From Enoplolaimus lenunculus (taxonomy: Eukaryota; Nematoda; Enoplea; Enoplida; Thoracostomopsidae): a stretch of DNA of 64,000 nt. The position numbers and the translations under genes are program-made. Within the stretch, counting starts at the first letter, position 1, and each line of letters opens with the position of its first letter. The stretch spans positions 1 to 64,000 of the forward strand of contig JASANG010002517.1 in assembly GCA_030248215.1 (NCBI GenBank), written 5' to 3'. Below the pieces are notes generated by a model. It saw nothing but the letters and a program-made list of their open reading frames with translations. It did not search any database and was not told the DNA's origin. Shown piece by piece: positions 46,801 to 58,284 of this stretch.

Positions 46801-48120
46801 GCTGACTTCTTAAGCTTATTAAAAGAACAGAATTGGAAGAGGGTAACGCGTTTTTGTAACGAATTATGACTAAATTTTACTGAGCAAACATGTTTTAGCA
46901 TTTGTCAAACGATAACATTTCTTAAACACGAAAAGCGTTTAGTATTTTTGACACGAATTCATTTTCAAACATTAATAGCTCACTCTTTTGCGTTTCCATT
47001 CGAGGAATTATTAACCCTGTTTAATATTGTCAAACTTTGTAAGTTTTGCACGACTCCTATATTTTTTACCAGAAAAAGTTCAAAATTTCAATTTCAGTTT
47101 AAATGAAAATGTTGAAATTTAGTTCATTTCTTTTTCGCAGTTCAAATTGCATTTCACTTCTCGTGCTGCCGCTGTCAAATATTGCATAACTACAAATATT
47201 TGATTGGAAAATAAATTTTGTATGCAAAATTTGCATAAATCAACCAGTATTCTACAGCACAGAAAGTTTCAAATTGTATATGATTTTTCGTAAATGGCAA
47301 AAATTAGTTTTTCAATTATTACAAAATATATTCAATTTTAGAATATACGCCAGTTTAGAATTGTGCAATTTCTGCGCGCTGCGCGCAAGTTTCGCCAATG
47401 TTTAACGACGTTACTACATAAACATACGCGTTGAATTAGTGCAGAATTGCAATAAAATTGCACAATACATTTATGCGTGACACCAATTTTTGCGGCATAA
47501 CAGGAAATTTCACAGTTAACGCAAGACAGGCGCATCTTTGATGCGTTTGGATCGCGTTTGTGTGTTTTGATGAAAGTTTCATTTTTGTAGGGCGGCAGTG
47601 TGAAACCGAAAAGTGTTTCACATTTTTGTTTCGAGTTTTGATGGAAATCGAAGAAAACTATTTTATACAACAGCACCAGATTGGCGATTATTATCAACAA
47701 ATGGCCACATTTGTAGTCGTTTCGCTTTTACGATGGGAATTTTTCGTTTTTCCGTTATAATTTGATATGATTTATTTGTCTTCTGTTCCACGCTCAGGCC
47801 GTTGCTGCGATGTATTCTCAATGGTTCGTGTATGCGAACAGCAGATTGGTTATTTTCGTTTTTGGTAGTAACTCGTTGAGGAGTTGACCAATCAGTGTGT
47901 TTAGTGGTCGAGGGAAAAATTGAATGTTCGACTTGAACCGTGGCGGATCCAGGATTTCTCCAGGTGCGATCCGAAATCGACCGTCTCTCCGTTAATGCAG
48001 TCCCTAGGACATCCCACCCGAAAATAAGGTCAGCATTAGTGTTAAAACATGTTGGCTCTTGTAGACTTCACCCCACTGACCGAGGCTTAGGCGTTTTCGG
48101 TGTAGACTTTAAGTTAAGGT

Positions 48121-48298
48121 TTAGGGTTGGGCTATACTTTGCTAAACCGGACGTCTGTGCGAACCGCCGCACGCCGCCGGTGCCCAGTGGCGTGCGGTAT
48201 TTTTAATAGAGTTTACAGCGCCGCACGGCGGGGTCCGGCGGCGGGTGGCGGCTTACGGCGGCGTACTGTGGTGCGCAACGAGTATAGCGGAACCCTAA
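48121..48298. mobile_element. TATAGCGC-family inverted-repeat element, 178 bp
   Basis: It starts TTAGGGTTGGGCTATACTTT and ends CGAGTATAGCGGAACCCTAA. The interior is very GC-rich with GCCGCACGCCGCCGG and CGGCGGCGTA words, unlike the AT-rich surroundings. Confidence 0.8.
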
Positions 48299-48807
48299 GG
48301 CTTTTAGGGTTTGAATTAGGCCTAGGTTCAGGAAATGGCTTACCAAAGCCTAAATCTAAGCCTAAATATTTGTCTAAGTTTGCAGTAAGGGTGGCCATAA
48401 CGGTGACCTACGGCCTAGAAAATGGCTAAACGACAGTCACCGACGTAGAATTTTTGAATTTCGGCCAGGTACGTAAGGATCGGTTCCACAACCACAGGGA
48501 AGCTAGGGTCGACTCAGCCTCCCGGAAAACTTTTGACCCACATCAGGAAATTTTCAACCTAACTTTAATTAACGTAATACTCAACGATTGTCCCTGTTAA
48601 AATTGTTTTGGAATCCTTGAATAATGGGCTGGTTCCGGGCGCCAGAGGTGAACCTGGGACTCCAAAACTAAAAAATCCAAGATCCACAACAAACATCAAC
48701 CATTCAACGTTAATTGCGTTACAGGATTATCCCGTAATCTTCAATACGACCTTTAAAGATGTCATAGTTATACCTGTTTAAGAAGTTGAGGAAATCTATA
48801 AAGCTTG

Positions 48808-48965
48808 AATGCCCCACATACGTAATTTGGGCAACTTTCCAGCATTACTTTGTTTACAATATTTTCTCAGAACAAAAACGTGATTGTTCAGTGAAAAGAA
48901 ACTTTGCAAGCAGATTGTAGGGCATTCGCTAACTTTTGCGTATTGCGCAAAGCCGTCTGAGTGGT
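48808..48965 (+). repeat. Dispersed repeat with CACATACG...GCGTATTGCG, copy 3
   Basis: TGCCCCACATACGTAATTTG, GGCAACTTTCCAGCATTACT and AACTTTTGCGTATTGCGCAAAG match 46660-46800 in order and, reversed, 38835-39000. Confidence 0.6.
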
Positions 48966-49663
48966 TTCTATTACATAGAGTAATCTGTTCGCTATATACC
49001 TTGTTTTGGAAATATTCGTTCATATAAAAAATTGCATATTTTGTTGGCAATTATGATTGGAATAATACATTTAAACAACACTCGTTACGTCACTGTATGG
49101 GAAACAGTTATTTTTTGCCTCTGGCAGTCGAAATTCATCCATCTGATGATGAGTTGTGACCTATTTTCCAGTTCTACACGTAAGATATTCCAAGACGTTT
49201 TCAAATACAGTCATGATATTGACATTTAATACGATGAACTAAACAACAAAACGAGTTTCACATAAAAAATTGACGCCTAAAATGAAATTTTGCAAAAAAT
49301 ATTTTGAAATATATTTCAAAAGTATTTGAGTTCTTGTGACCACAGGAGCGTCAGTGAAACTTTAACCAATTTAGAAAATTTCCTGATCCCATAGATATTT
49401 TTCAACCTCGCTTATAAAAGTCAATTGAAATTTTACAAACCCTCCCTGAAAAATCGTAGTGCCGTAAATATTGTGACAGAAATTAATTGCAACAATATAA
49501 TATTGGTGTTATGTTAAATGGTGCAGGCAGAACGAGTATAGATAAAACCTGCGTGGCTGTTTGGGGCTATGAACCGTGGAGATATGATTGGCCCTTTATC
49601 CACACCCCCCTAAATGCTGTAATTTTTCGATCAAGCTTGACTACCGTTAAGCTTCGAAATCTG

Positions 49664-49904
49664 GGCCCATGTAAAGATCAGGGGCGAAACGTTTTTCTGT
49701 GAGACTGTAATAGAGTAAGGTTAAGCTTTAGACTAATTTTTTTGCTTAACTTAGGCTTAGGTTTACGCTTAGGAATAGGAATATATAAACTCATTCTTAC
49801 GCTTAGGCTTAGGCTTAAGCTTAAGCTTAGGCTTAGGCTTAGGCTTAGACTTAGGCTTAGGAATTTGCTTATAATACTGTTCCGCTCCTGTTCTTTACAT
49901 TGGC
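49664..49904. mobile_element. TTAGGC-patterned MITE
   Basis: GGGCCCATGTAAAGATCAGG at the left, interior (CTTAGG) arrays, ATAATACTGTTCCGCTCCTG and TTCTTTACATTGGC at the right. The flanks GAAATCTG/GAAATTTG match at 7 of 8 positions. Confidence 0.88.
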
Positions 49905-50398
49905 TGAAATTTGTTAAATATTGGCAAATAAGGTGGAAACTGTTTCGTTTGGCTTGAGTAAAGCAGTTGGCAAATGCCCTCCCACCCATTCATAAAATAC
50001 GTTCTGCGTGGCTGAAATTAATCGGACCGAAATTAATACCTTGATTTTAAGAGGAACGCAGCATTAACCAATTTATCAACCCTTTTTACGTAATTTAATG
50101 CGGGGGGACGCATTGTTTATTGTTCTGGTAACCCCCCTTGTTTCACTATTACTAACAGTGGCTCTTCAGTTATTACACTATACCCCGCAAGCACATGCCG
50201 TAGCCAAAAAGCTTCATTCTACTGTCTACGGAGGCGGAAATTAAGTAGACAGGACTCTGAAGCCAAAAGGCTATGGTGTGCCGGGTACTGAAGCCAAAAA
50301 AGCGTCAGGCTGCCAATAAGCTACTGAAAACAGCTTAAACTTCAGACGTCATTAATAGTTTAATTTTAACCAGGTCATAAATTTGAATTTGCGTCAAA

Positions 50399-53300
50399 AT
50401 GATAATAAACATAGTTTCAATCGTTCTTATTTCGTTATCGATATCGTGGGCTCAATTTACCTTACCCCACATTCAGAAAGAACCACCCCGTCCCACAGTT
50501 CCGAAAGGCCTCGAAAGCTACTTTGGTCTTCAACCGCACTTGTCGAACATTTTCAACCCCGTCCTTGAAGGAGTTTTACCTCAGCAACCGTTTCAATACG
50601 AAGGTCCTGGCTCCGTTGGGTCAAAATCGGTCATTCCGGCTACCCTGGAAACAACTGCAGGATCCACAGCTCATAGCAACTTTGGCAGCATCGTACCTGG
50701 TCTATTTGGCCCGCTTAGCGGATCGGCACGAAGTACTCCATTGCGAACAGACACATCGAGCGGTGAAAATACATCTTCAATCGTCGGAATCCCTGAAATC
50801 TACCCGTCTCTACCCCGAGCACCTTTGACTCGAGTTGACTCAACTGCAGGACAAATCCCGTCTCTGCTTGGAGGGTCGTTACCGTTTCAACAACTTATTC
50901 AGCAACAGAATCCACGATCTCCAATCGGGTCCAGCGGAAACCTTGGTTCGGTGTTTCCAGGTCTGAACGGGCAAAGCCTTGGTGGACTTGGCAGTGGTCC
51001 GTTAGGCCCGGCATTTACAGCTCTACTAAATGCTGGCAAGACGGGTCAAACGGGATCTTCGGAAACATCGGTTATCAAAGAAGATACCGATCCGTTTAAT
51101 CCTGAATCAATTGCGGCCGGCGGTGCCATTCAAAATGATCAACAGGCGAGCGGAGTGCGGGCAGAAGGAGACGCTGGTGTGGGCGGGGGTAAAATATTGA
51201 CTCGAGTAATCGAAACGCTCGGTCGAAACATTCTCGGCGGTCTTGGAGGCAACCAAGCCGGAACTCCAAACCTGAATCCGGTTTCACTGGATCCAACGTC
51301 ATTGAATTCAATCATTGGAGGCGCTGGAAGTCCGCTGAGTGGCGGACCTGGCGAAATTCTATCCACCGTTCTGTTCAGTGCGTTGACTGATTCAAATTCG
51401 GTGATCCGAAATTTGGGCAACAAAACGCGAACGAAAGACGGAAAACGGTTACAAGCGAACGCCGCAGTGCTGCAATCGTTGTTTACGCAAGCATCTACGC
51501 CGTTGTGCAATCCAAAGCCAGTCCCAGTTGAACAGTTTAACTTACAAGCGTTTATGGGTCGCTATTATCAGGTGAAACTTACTTAAAATTCAATCTTGAA
51601 CAACATATAAACAGAAACATTTTCCAAAATAAACTGTAGTATCATTAAATACAAAGGAACTTCGTAAACTATTTGGCCCATGTTACGTTAAGGGGCGTCC
51701 AGGTTTCTGGTGGGTCTATAAATAGGAAGGTTTAGATTCTAGATTACATGTTTTTTGCTTAGGCTAAGGCTTACGCTTAGGCTTAGGCTTAGGAACTCAT
51801 TTTTGAAACGCTTAGGCTTAGGCTTAGGCTAAGGAACTCATTTTTGCAACGCTTAGGCTTAAGCATAGGCTTAGGCTTAGGCTTAGGCTTAGGAACTCAT
51901 TTTTGAAACGCTTAGGCTTAGGCTTAGGCTAAGGAACTCATTTTTGCAACGCTTAGGCTTAGACTTAGGCTTATGAATATGCTCAATTTACAGTTCCGCC
52001 CCTTAAAGTAACATTGGCCAACTATTTTCGAGATTACGGTACCCTAAAATGCGTCGCATTTAGCATTTATCACGCGCATGTGCGGTAACGAACGTCGATA
52101 AGACGTATCCGGTTCTTTAGGCTCGCTCGAGCATCAACTCCCAATGTTCAAATCTTAGGTTAAATCTTAGATGAACAATCCCAACCTGGGAGCGGTCTAA
52201 ATTATTTCTGGATCGGATCCCTGGGTATAAATGAAAACTTTGTTGATGATAAAACCGTAGCAAGGAAATACTTTTATGATTACTAAATTAGCACTAGACG
52301 TTTACAGTTATGAACCGTATTCTCAAATGTGTTGTAATACCTTTACCAGTTACTTGATGTTTTCGAACAAATTAAAAGCTTTGATGCCAAAAAATATTTA
52401 TTTTAAAATTTTGGGAGGGTCCCTTGGGTGTGAAACGGGGTGTGGGGGGTGCTAAGTACGACAATGCTTCCGTGGCATCTGCTGTTATGAGGAACAACAC
52501 AAAAGTAGTATTCTAGTGTACAAATATATTTTTCACCTCAAAGCCAATCAGTAATATGCTGATAGTTGCTATACACATTTGAGAATATGGGCAAAGATGT
52601 AGGAATTGTTTCAGGTTGTCTACAGTCCACCAATGTCACTTGGGCCTTGCAGTATGATTACGTGTACGTTTATAGTCTTTTTGGTTATTGACATAAATTA
52701 TAGTAACTCAGCACTTTGGAGACGGTTTGAAAAAGATTTTAGGCTCTGGCATAGGCTTAGGCTTAGGATCAGGTTTAGAAAAAATGTGAGTATATATTGG
52801 AAATCGTCAAAAATTGCTACATATGGCTATTAAGCAAAGGCTTAGGCTTAGGCTTAGAAACATGCTTGTAATACTGTTCCGCCGCTGTTCTTCACATTGG
52901 CCAAAAATTCTTACAAAATCTGATTTGAAAGTTTTATTTTCAATTGAAATAGGTGACATCCCACTGTCATTTAATCGCTGTTGAATCTGACGTTCAAAAC
53001 AAACCGGCTGACAATTAAATTGAACATTTCAGTTACCGACGTTGGAATTGGTGAACCAAGCTCAGGCGGCGCTGGCTCTATTTTCAATCTGTTCGAGTAC
53101 ACAACCGAAGGGACACCAAATGGGAAACCACAGATCAGCTCAGGATATGCAATGGTTCGTGCGCCTGGACAGTTGGTATTTCAAACGTCCAGCAATCCAA
53201 GCCCGCTGAATGGTAAATCAAACCGATTCTGTGGCCTGATTTACCTTGAACCAGGCGGAAAGTCAGGCGAAGGCCGAGGTGGCGCGGAAACTCTCACCAG

Positions 53301-55257
53301 TTCAAAAATGTTTTTTGCCCAAGTTATTCATATACGATATGTTGCCGGAATAAAGGTTGCGCTATACTTGACGTGCGGTGCCGTCCGTCACCGTCCGTCA
53401 CCCGTACGGCGCAGTCCATCATCGTTCGGAGCCGTCCGTCACCGTCCGTCACCCGTACGGCGCAGTCCATCATCGTTCGGCGCCGTCCGTCACCGTCCGT
53501 CACCCGTACGGCGCAGTCCATCATCGTTCGGCGCCGTCCGTCACCGTCCGTCAATACATGGCATCGTACGTGAGTTATTTGCGTACGATACCGCTCGGTG
53601 ACGGAAGGCGCCGTACGGTGATGGACGCTGCCGTATGGGTGACGCACGGTATACAACCGTAATATTCTCCGTTATCAAATAAGTGCAACACATATCTTCA
53701 TTCGGCTCACAGGTTTTGCATCGCTGAAACTAGAAAATGGTTTATTTCGCAATTTAACCCTGTTGTCGGTTATGATATTCTTCTACGCACTTTTTCAGAT
53801 TTGCAATTGCAGCAGTTCGGTACTTTGAAACCATATCACTAACTGACGATAGGAACAATACTCATTTGTGAACATTGTCACTTGGCTTTATTAATGACAA
53901 CTAAAGCTGTGGTATGAAACGCGTAGCTTTAATTAATAAAGCATAATTTCTCAAACACACGGCGTCACAAGTTCAGCGCAGACTTAAATGTTAGGTTTAG
54001 GCTCAGGTTTAGGCTTTAGTGGACAGGCTGTTTTATTTAGTCTGCGTAAATTTTAGTGTACGTTCTTCGAACTGGTGAAATGAACGCATTGGGCCAATAT
54101 CCGTACGTTGTTTTGTCGATCAATTGCAATTATCCGATTTACGTGTACGCCCGGGATCCAGTTGAATTTAAACAAATGTATGAACCGGAAGTCACTGAGT
54201 AAGTTTATTTTTTGTCTGTTTATAGAAAAACAACTTTTATAATCCGTATTAATTAACGGTTATTTCCGGGTCAATGGGAGCGACTTTACTGCACAATTCA
54301 CTAGGCAGTTGCTGATAAGTAATAATTTTCTGTATCCTGTTAAAATCAGTATCCGTTTCCGGAGTAGAAATAACCGGAAATTCCGTTATTTTTACGTTCA
54401 AAATTAGTTATATTAATCACGCATATACTGTAGTAACCCGAATAAGATTGGGGTAATAAGAGGGGGGTCGTCATTTTTAGTTTCAATCAATTGGAGTCCG
54501 TATCCCTAATAAGAATTCGTATGCGGATGGAGTCCCTAAACCATAAATAGAGTTCATAAATGTCAATTATTCCTAACTGTAGCGCATAAATGACTACAGG
54601 ACCAAAGAAAGTTGAGTTCGAATCTTTAAAGCATACTTAAGTTTTGAAAATAACAATCCAATGTATAACCATACATTATCGCTCAAGCTTTAATGCAAGG
54701 CAAAAAACGTTTAATTCAACGAATAGTTGCAATACATCAGTAACGAAGGATCGAAGAGGGCGGATTGAAAATTAATAACTGCCCGTAACCGAATAGCGGG
54801 GGGGGGTACTCTCTGGAGAGGCGAAATAAATATCAGTCCTCCTCTTATTCGGGTCACTACAGTATCTCGCACTTTTCCAATACAGACATGCTGCAACAGT
54901 TCGAAATAAAATGAAAATTACGAAACTTAATATCGAACATCATAAGCAATTTCAATGCATTCCGCCATTTTTATTTAAAATTTTTAGAAAACCCGGTGCA
55001 TATTTGCATGCCTCAATTGCGTTAGCGAGTCAGTTGCAGAATTATGCAATTTACACCAAGAGTCAATAATAACTCTTTAAAACCATACTGTGAAATTCCC
55101 TATCATAAAGTGATGATTCGTTGTTTATTTAACCTTATTTCGTTTCAGAATGCTCGCCGAACGCGGTCTTGCATCCACATGGGCACGTCTGTTTAACATC
55201 GTTTCGCCAGTCGATAACAATTTGTGCAATTTTCCACCAACTGTATTCAACGCTTAA
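50399..55257 (+). CDS. Secreted Gly/Ser/Pro-rich protein with C-terminal lipocalin domain
   Basis: Exons: 50399-51571, 52615-52651, 53033-53212, 54057-54198, 55149-55257; phases 0, 1, 1, 2 all fit and give 546 residues. A leader (MIINIVSIVLISLSISWAQ) is followed by about 350 residues rich in Gly, Ser, Pro and Leu with recurring PGL/GLGS/GPL words, likely disordered. A lipocalin-type domain then starts at PLCNPKPVPVEQFNLQAFMGRYYQV, whose GRYYQV takes the place of the usual GxW motif. It continues with VYSPP, SSGYAMVRAPGQLVF, YVVLSINCNYPIYVYARDP and ends WARLFNIVSPVDNNLCNF. Lipocalins bind small hydrophobic ligands; ligand and role here are unknown. The 37-nt second exon is the least certain: its donor (TGC A/GTATGA) was chosen for phase. 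Each of the four introns holds a recognisable mobile element. Confidence 0.82.
51675..52019. mobile_element. TTAGGC-patterned MITE, subfamily 2, perfect TSD
   Basis: GGCCCATGTTACGTTAAGGG at the left and CCCCTTAAAGTAACATTGGCC at the right. The direct repeat AACTATTT flanks both ends exactly. The interior is a higher-order array: TTAGGC runs separated four times by GGAACTCATTTTTGAAACG-like spacers (also TTTTTGCAACG). It sits in intron 1 of the lipocalin gene. Confidence 0.93.
52741..52902. mobile_element. TTAGGC-family MITE, right part
   Basis: AGGCTTAGGCTTAG words and the right terminus ATACTGTTCCGCCGCTGTTC then TTCACATTGGCC are present. No left terminus is visible, so this is a truncated copy in intron 2 of the lipocalin gene. 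Confidence 0.75.
53353..53658. mobile_element. TATAGCGC-family element with 51-bp tandem array
   Basis: AAAGGTTGCGCTATACTTG opens the element and CACGGTATACAACCGTAAT closes it as a diverged inverse. Inside, a 51-bp unit (starting CCGTCCGTCACCGTCCGTCA and ending ATCATCGTTCGGCG) repeats from 53381, 53432 and 53483, with a fourth partial unit at 53534. Because 51 is a multiple of three, all frames stay open and mimic a coding region on both strands. It lies in intron 3 of the lipocalin gene. Confidence 0.85.
54429..54861. mobile_element. TA-flanked MITE with CTGTAGTAACC terminus
   Basis: It starts CTGTAGTAACCCGAATAAGA and ends TCTTATTCGGGTCACTACAG with TA outside both ends. The interior matches the reverse complement of 35612-36010 (for example TCCATAAATGTCAATTATCC-like words). 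It lies in intron 4 of the lipocalin gene. Confidence 0.87.
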
Positions 55258-55550
55258 ACCAGAGAACAGCGTCGAACCAAAATTTCATCTCAAAATTACA
55301 GCCTGCGACAGAGCAAACGGAATATTGAAACAAGTGAACTTTTTACGTTGGAATTCGATCCGAGTGTTGAAAAGAATGACTTTACAATATTTTTAAACGT
55401 AAACAAAAATTAGTCTAACGCTTAAGCTTACTCTATTGCAGTCACACGCGCGTAAACTGGACGCTTCGATAAGTAACACAAGCCAAATGAATACAGCACG
55501 TGATGCAATTAATATTTGTTGCAAAATAACCTTACTTTTCGGCGTCCCGG

Positions 55551-55751
55551 CGCATGTAAAGATCAAGGGCGGAACGTTTTTCTGTAGGACTAAAATACAG
55601 TAAGCTTAGGCTTTAGATTAATTTTCTGGTTGGCTTAAACTTACACTTAGGAATATGCTCATTCTCGTGCTTTACGCTTACGCTGAGGCTTAGGCTTTAG
55701 GCTTAGGAATATATTTATAATACTGTTCCGCACATGTTCGTTACATTGGCC
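55551..55751. mobile_element. TTAGGC-patterned MITE
   Basis: CGCATGTAAAGATCAAGGGC at the left, degenerate TTAGGC words, ATAATACTGTTCCGCACATG and TTCGTTACATTGGCC at the right. The flanks GGCGTCCC/GGCGTCGC match at 7 of 8 positions. Confidence 0.87.
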
Positions 55752-56271
55752 GGCGTCGCCATGGGAAGATTACAGGACGCTACCCAATACACCCTCAATA
55801 ACTTAAACTTAAATTAGTGCTAACAATACTTGAACAAGAGAATAAAACAATTTATATGGCTGGACGGACTTACTAAACTGTAATTTTAAGATTAAGTTAA
55901 ACCAACATATTTTTAAGTTTACAACAAGTTTAAGCTGAACTTATTTTTAGGTTAAGCTATAAGCCTTTCTCATGCCAGGCTGTAAATGAGTTAAGCCGTA
56001 ACCTTTCAGTCAGTTTTGTTAATCTAGAAAGTTAGTTTAATACTGAAGATTAGCTTAAGCTTAAATCGAGTTTTAACTTTTGGAGAGTACTTACGTGATG
56101 TAATGTTTTGTTGTTAATACCAGCTGTAGGGATTCTGGTTGGAATCCCAATCCGTTTTCATTTGTTGTCTAAATCCAATGATGACGTTTTTAAGGTTTAA
56201 GAGTTGCTCACATTCGTTTCAATGGACGTAGAACTCCATTTCAAAAGGCGTACTTATGTTGAAGTTGTAAG

Positions 56272-56540
56272 CATGTGAGAAATGCTTGTCCTAGTGCATG
56301 TGCAATAACTGCAAGGCACATTGGGTTGTACGGTCGACACATATAGTCGACGAAAAACGCAGTTGGATAGGCGGGCTGCATGACGCAGTGGTAGAGTGTT
56401 CGCTTAAGCATCCGTAGGCTAAGAGTTCGATCCTGTTTTTGAGGTCCGATTTTCCAGCTGCCTAGTAAAAAGGTCTGAAGTCCCGGTTCCTACCTAGACT
56501 GACAGGAACAAAGAATCTATAGATGGACAGAATTACTTCT
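56272..56540 (+). mobile_element. tRNA-derived SINE, family B, second copy
   Basis: From 56380, GCATGACGCAGTGGTAGAGT (A box) and AGAGTTCGATCCTG (B box) are clearer than in the copy at 30510. The upstream ATGCTTGTCCTAGTGCATGT, a GTCGACACATATAGTCGAC palindrome, and a CCCGGTTCCTACCTAGACTG tail are shared with that copy. Confidence 0.7.
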
Positions 56541-56702
56541 GCTAATACAGATTGTAGTCGTCGAATGTAATAAATGTTTTTGTAGGCGTCGTATGTTATT
56601 TTACAGGTTACAGATGAAGTTTGTTGTGCTTCATAATGGAGGTCACAATGATACATTCACCTCTTTGGTTGGTGACCGAAGTGGAACTGTGTAGGTTAAT
56701 TA

Positions 56703-56962
56703 TATAATCTGCTGTTCAGGTCAATTACCAATTGGCCCAGGCCAGTGTGCTATTTTGAGCTAATAGCAGATTGGCTTAGGCCAAATAGCGATTGTAGGAT
56801 AAAACAACAGTGATGTAAAACCAGCTTTGATTGGTATATTGCATCTCTCCAAATAATCAAATCTGATTCGTCTACAACTGTAATAGCAGTTTAGCGGTAA
56901 AACGGCTATAACGCAAAATAGCAGATTGGCCTGAATAGCATATTAGCCTACGACATATATAC
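56703..56962. mobile_element. Inverted-repeat element with TAGCAGATTGGCC words
   Basis: The interior repeats AATAGCAGATTGGC and GGCCAAATAGCGATT in both orientations, and the right end CATATTAGCCTACGACATAT mirrors the 24087-24318 termini. The middle segments AACAACAGTGATGTAAAACC and TTGATTGGTATATTGCAT correspond, inverted, to that copy. Confidence 0.7.
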
Positions 56963-57228
56963 TAAATTTCGTTGCAACTGCAGTAACAAAGAGACACAAT
57001 TAATTTAAAAAAGTTTAATTTTTAATACAAAATACAACAAAAATTGATTGCTGAACGCAAAATTAGTTTTTGAACTTAATTCGACAAACTTAATTCGACA
57101 GCGATTTACAAAGGCAATGATCAGAAATCCCTAAAGAATTGTACAAAACAGGCCATCTCTTAACAACACAAAGGCGGAGTCAGGATTTTGAAAGCGGCAC
57201 CGGTTAGGTACGTTCTATAAAACTTGGG

Positions 57229-57416
57229 GCCAATGTAAAGAACAAGGGCGAAACAGTAGTATAAGTATATTCCTAAGCCAAAGCCTAAGCCTAAGCGTAA
57301 AAATGAGTTTATTCCTAAGCCTAAGCCTAAGCAAAGCAAAAAATTAGTCTAAAGCTTAAACTTTACTCTATTGCAGTCCCTCAGAAAAACGTTCCGCCCC
57401 TGATCTTTAATTAGGT
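57229..57416. mobile_element. TTAGGC-patterned MITE, reverse orientation
   Basis: GGCCAATGTAAAGAACAAGG at the left, CCTAAGCCTAAGCC arrays, then GCAAAAAATTAGTCTAAAGC and GTTCCGCCCCTGATCTTTAA at the right, i.e. the family in reverse. The flanks AAACTTGG/AAACTTTC are similar. Confidence 0.82.
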
Positions 57417-57796
57417 CAAACTTTCCAAAATGGGTTTCTTGTGTTACCAGGTTATAAAGTTTGCAAAAAACTTCCTGAACAGAAAACAGTGCATAGAAAG
57501 AGCATCTATAACCCTTCGTTTCGCTACGCCGCTGATCAACAAACTATGACCGACATATAAAAAGTGATAAAAGAATTTGGCACAAAATTGCAGCTAAAAT
57601 CACATTTGAGCTTGTAAGTCGAATACCATTTGCGGAATCAGCTAAAAAACAAGCAAATTCTATCAATAAAATTAAATAAACTAAAATTATATAAATTTGA
57701 ACTTAAATTTTTGCCAAAACAGTCGGACACGAAAGGTGTCGCTATGATGAAACTTAAACCTGACGATAAACCTCAACCTTAGCTTACGTAAAGCAT

Positions 57797-57921
57797 TCCA
57801 TGTAACGATCAGGAGTTGCAATAGAGTAACCTTAAGCTTTAGACTAATTTTTTGGCTACTCTCTTAAGCTTGTGCTTATGAATGTTTATACTACTGTTAC
57901 GGCTCTGTTCTATACTTTGGC
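57797..57921. mobile_element. Degenerate TTAGGC-family MITE
   Basis: CCATGTAACGATCAGGAGTT, the shared TAAGCTTTAGACTAATTTTT and TACTACTGTTACGGCTCTGT define it. The array is reduced to a few CTTAAGCTTG-like words and the ends are eroded. Confidence 0.7.
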
Positions 57922-58284
57922 TCTAAATACTTACAAGAGGTGCGTATGCCTGTTACGCAGGCGATACGGGGGGCACATTGGGTCGACCCCTAATAAGAAA
58001 AAAAATGCGTGGAAAGTGTACAAGAGCCGTTCAAAACTTACTGGTTGGTCCGTTCAGATAATGAATACGTGTGCGTGATTTGTGTACACGTGGCCTATAC
58101 GGATTGGTTTTCTTTGGCACAAGGCGTGGTGTTCCTGAAATAAATATTCAAAAACTATTATCCAATCAACACAAGAGTCACACGGTTTTAAGAGTCCATC
58201 GGATGGAAAATATCGTACCAACTATTTACTTTACAGATTACACGTGGTCATTCGTCATCAATGTTCATTATGATAATCTTTATT

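Larger units (their letters stand above)
42383..50398. other. 8-kb spacer without a supported gene
   Basis: This holds a SINE (42577-42735), TTAGGC-patterned MITEs (43326, 44437, 49664), an AACGGAAACGG-rich element (about 43803-44175), a GCAAGTT-patterned element (45024-45300), a hairpin cluster (46020-46234), dispersed repeats at 46660 and 48808, and a TATAGCGC element (48121). Open frames of up to 134 codons (for example 44086-44490) are made of repeat sequence. One 120-codon minus frame (47338-47700) shows no recognisable domain. The lipocalin-gene promoter should lie near the right end. Confidence 0.55.

Noticed and set aside
47338-47700. 120-codon minus-strand frame with scattered cysteines
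   Set aside because: No leader, no domain spacing and no splice partners; likely chance in AT-rich sequence.
53324-53662. Overlapping open frames of 66-110 codons on both strands
   Set aside because: They come from the 51-bp tandem array (divisible by three) inside a mobile element in a lipocalin-gene intron.
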